From assembly GCA_948468465.1 (NCBI GenBank), contig CAOKJJ010000109.1, forward strand, positions 1 to 16,322: a DNA stretch of 16,322 nucleotides. The letters are read 5' to 3'. The notes under the pieces are model-generated. The model had not been told where the DNA came from. It ran no database searches and was given only the letters and a program-made list of their open reading frames with translations. This document shows, piece by piece, positions 14,358 through 16,322 of the stretch. Numbering within the stretch: the stretch's first letter is position 1; every line of letters begins with the position of its first letter. The stretch is from an uncultured Eubacterium sp. Its GTDB lineage: Bacteria > Bacillota_A > Clostridia > Lachnospirales > Lachnospiraceae. The translations under genes were made by a program, and so were the position numbers.

Positions 14358-16037
14358 ATGAAGGCAAAAAAATTAGGTGCAGTGCTTATGGCGGCTGTAA
14401 TCGCGGCGGGTGCAATGGCAGGCTGCGGCAATAGTAATTCGAAGGAGACCGGAAAACAGGAATCCGGCGACCAGGCAGGCTCAGACGGAGACGTAGTAAC
14501 GCTGTCTTTTTATAACGCGGATTTACAGGAAGACGATCCATGGACAGACCCTGTGGCGCAGGTACTGACAGAAAAAACAGGCGTAAAGCTGGACGTAGAT
14601 CATCCGGTAGGAGAAGATAAGCAGAAAGTTTCTTTAATGATCGCAGAACAGAACTTCCCGGATATGATATACGCAAAAGGGGATGCAGGCAGCCTGATTG
14701 ATGCGGGCGTATTAATAGACATGACCGACCTGATCGAACAATACGGCCCAAATATTAAAAAAATGTATGGAGATGAGTTTGACAAGCTGAAATATTCAGA
14801 AGACGATCCTTCGATCTATCAGCTGTCCTCCTATGAAATGGGCGGTACAAAATATGAAGATTCCGGCACCGCGCAGGTACAGTTTGACTTTTTAAAGGAA
14901 AATGATTATAAAATTCCACAATCACTGGATGAGTTTGAACAGATGTTAAAAGACTATCTGGCAGCGCATCCAAAGACAGAAGATGGCATGGATACGATTG
15001 GCCTTTCACTTTCCGCATCCGACTGGCACTGGATGATTACCTTAGGCAATCCGGCAGGATACATCGCGGAAGGCGCGCCGGATAATGGACAATGGCTGAT
15101 CGATGAAAATTATAACGCGACCTATAAATTTACCTCCGAAAAGATCCGTGAATACTTCAAATGGCTGAATAAGCTGTATAATGAAGGAATTTTAGATCCG
15201 GAATTTGCCACACAGACACATGACGACTATATTGCCAAGATTTCTTCAGGCCGCGTAGTTGCGTTATTTGATACACTGTGGGATTATCAGGACGGCGAGA
15301 AGATTTTAAAGCAGGATAAAAAGCTTGGCAAGACCTACTGCGGCATACCTCTTGCAATGGATGAGAATACAAAGGTTCCTACCCTGATGTATCAGGGCCT
15401 TCCAACCGGGCAGGGAGTAGGCATTACAACCTCCTGCGAGAATCCTGAAGCAGCAATTAAATTCTTAGACTATATTTGCTCCGACGAAGGACAGGTGCTT
15501 GTGAACTGGGGAATCGAAGGAACAAATTATAAGATAGACGAAAACGGACACCGCTATCGGGAACAGGACGAGATCACAGCATCAAAAGAAGATAAAAACT
15601 ATCCGAAAACTACAGGTGTAATGTTCCACCAGTACCCATTCCCACGCTACGGCACAGGCGTGCTGGATTCCACAGGCAGTACCTATACAACGACCAGCAA
15701 AGATACAGTAATCGCAGAGTATAACGAAGAACAGCAGGCAGCATGCAAGGCATGGGGCGTCGAGCTCTTATTAGATGTATTCCCGCAGCAGGACGAATTT
15801 GAGGTTCCGGATTTCTCCCCTGTATGGGCAATGTCCAAGCCGGTAGAATTCGATGAAATCGGCAACAAGCTGGATGAGATCGCACAGCCGTCCTTAATCG
15901 GATGCGTCATGGCCAAAGAAGGCGAATTCGACACGGCTTACGACAAAATGATATCAGAACTGGAAGGCTCCGGCATGAAAGAGGCAGAAGAAATGTTGAC
16001 AGAAATCGTGAAAGATAAAGTGGCGGTAGCGAAGTAA
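14358..16037 (+). CDS. LplA-type lipoprotein solute-binding protein, substrate unknown
   Basis: The 559-aa extracellular binding protein has a signal peptide ending AMAGC, with lipidated Cys23, then a Ser/Gly/Asp-rich linker. Its length and sequence are those of the large binding proteins that accompany LplB/YtcP permeases. Visible segments include VTLSFYNADLQEDDPWTDP (residues 48-66), LTEKTGVKLDVD (70-81), NFPDMIYAKGDAG (99-111) and PEAAIKFLDYICSDEGQVLVNWGIEG in the second half, a family-typical stretch. AAAAAGGAG at 14341-14349 supports the start. It ends the operon before a strong terminator. Family members bind aldouronates, pectic or other oligosaccharides; the ligand cannot be read here, and no catabolic gene is adjacent within the window. 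Confidence 0.92.
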   Translation: MKAKKLGAVLMAAVIAAGAMAGCGNSNSKETGKQESGDQAGSDGDVVTLSFYNADLQEDDPWTDPVAQVLTEKTGVKLDVDHPVGEDKQKVSLMIAEQNFPDMIYAKGDAGSLIDAGVLIDMTDLIEQYGPNIKKMYGDEFDKLKYSEDDPSIYQLSSYEMGGTKYEDSGTAQVQFDFLKENDYKIPQSLDEFEQMLKDYLAAHPKTEDGMDTIGLSLSASDWHWMITLGNPAGYIAEGAPDNGQWLIDENYNATYKFTSEKIREYFKWLNKLYNEGILDPEFATQTHDDYIAKISSGRVVALFDTLWDYQDGEKILKQDKKLGKTYCGIPLAMDENTKVPTLMYQGLPTGQGVGITTSCENPEAAIKFLDYICSDEGQVLVNWGIEGTNYKIDENGHRYREQDEITASKEDKNYPKTTGVMFHQYPFPRYGTGVLDSTGSTYTTTSKDTVIAEYNEEQQAACKAWGVELLLDVFPQQDEFEVPDFSPVWAMSKPVEFDEIGNKLDEIAQPSLIGCVMAKEGEFDTAYDKMISELEGSGMKEAEEMLTEIVKDKVAVAK

Positions 16038-16060
16038 GAAAGCACTGCATATGAAAACAG

Positions 16061-16100
16061 GAACTGTCATGAAAATAACTTCATGGCAGTTCTTTTATTT
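16061..16100 (+). terminator. Intrinsic terminator of the LplB-YtcP-LplA operon
   Basis: GAACTGTCATGAA at 16061-16073 pairs with 16080-16092 (13 bp, one G-U pair) around a 6-nt loop and is followed by TTTTATTT at 16093-16100. It lies 23 bases after the binding-protein stop. Confidence 0.92.
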
Positions 16101-16156
16101 GGTGGCTGTGGGGACGCCGGGTGAGGGAGAAATGGCCTGGCTTGCGGCTCCTATTC

Positions 16157-16321
16157 CAGAATACTAAGAAGCTCTAGGCATTCTGCATAAACGTAGTGGC
16201 TGCGTCCGGTCGCGTCGCGTAGTCCGCCCCTGGCTTACAGCCAGTGGCTAAAAGCGACGCTGGGCTTCGCCCCTGATTTACAGAGCAGAATACCAAGACC
16301 TTCTAAGCATTCTTCCAACGT
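16157..16321. repeat. Imperfect direct repeat with 129-bp period and internal stems
   Basis: Copy A (16157-16194) and copy B (16286-16321) share CAGAATAC, AAGA, TCTA, GCATTCT and AACGT blocks in the same order, with a few substitutions and a 2-base gap. Copy B runs to the window edge, so the element probably continues. Between them, GCGTCGC (16212-16218) pairs with GCGACGC (16254-16260), enclosing CTGGCT/AGCCAG (16230-16235 and 16239-16244); GGGC/GCCC at 16262-16272 forms a small hairpin. On the minus strand both copies read as a similar peptide (EECLEGLGIL and AECLELLSIL) in one frame, but a stop lies between them. It may be a dispersed repeat or a decayed coding repeat. The rest of 16101-16156 shows nothing recognised. 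Confidence 0.6.
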
Positions 16322-16322
16322 C

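Noticed and set aside
16101..16322. Terminal repeat considered as a minus-strand gene end
   Set aside because: The only coding-like frame is broken by a stop at about 16236-16238 and runs off the window, so a gene cannot be supported.

Overview
The window reads as a low-to-mid GC Bacillota genome, most like a gut Lachnospiraceae. The signs are strong AGGAGG-type ribosome sites, lipoprotein solute-binding proteins with an N-terminal lipobox, the LplB/YtcP and DUF624 families, and a mannan-sugar operon laid out like those described in Roseburia and Ruminococcus. This placement is inferred from gene content; no rRNA or tRNA gene is present. Almost everything is on the + strand.

Region 1 (about 1-9380) is a beta-manno-oligosaccharide uptake and breakdown operon. 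It holds a lipoprotein binding protein, two MalF/MalG-type permeases, a GH130_2-like mannooligosaccharide phosphorylase, a cellobiose 2-epimerase-like enzyme, a GH130_1-like mannosylglucose phosphorylase, an unnamed single-pass membrane protein, a DUF624/YesL protein and a class I mannose-6-phosphate isomerase. The logic is import, phosphorolysis of longer chains to mannose 1-phosphate, epimerisation of mannobiose to mannosylglucose, phosphorolysis to mannose 1-phosphate plus glucose, and entry to glycolysis through ManA. The transporter ATPase, phosphomannomutase, regulator and endo-mannanase are not in the window. Two strong hairpins sit at the binding-protein/permease and permease/phosphorylase junctions.

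Region 2 (about 9390-9830, minus strand) is a small decayed island: a promoter, a 36-codon internally deleted PIN-domain (VapC-like) toxin gene, an overlapping intact 72-aa partner gene and a terminator-like hairpin that ends convergently with manA.

Region 3 (10038-12309) is a housekeeping-type cluster: a MIF-family tautomerase, adenine phosphoribosyltransferase, a YbjQ-family protein, a family-6 hypoxanthine-DNA glycosylase, a 36-codon scar of a MATE efflux gene, a cysteine-rich DUF3795 protein, and a good intrinsic terminator.

Region 4 (about 12420-16100) is a second sugar transporter operon of the LplB-YtcP-LplA type. It has its own promoter-like sequence and a strong terminator, but no catabolic genes in view, so its substrate is unknown. 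Region 5 (16101-16322) holds no convincing gene. It carries a structured imperfect direct repeat with a 129-bp period that runs to the window edge.

No wholly new system is evident. The points most worth a second look are the membrane protein/DUF624 pair inside the mannan operon, the internally deleted toxin with a preserved partner, the MATE scar, and the terminal repeat element.
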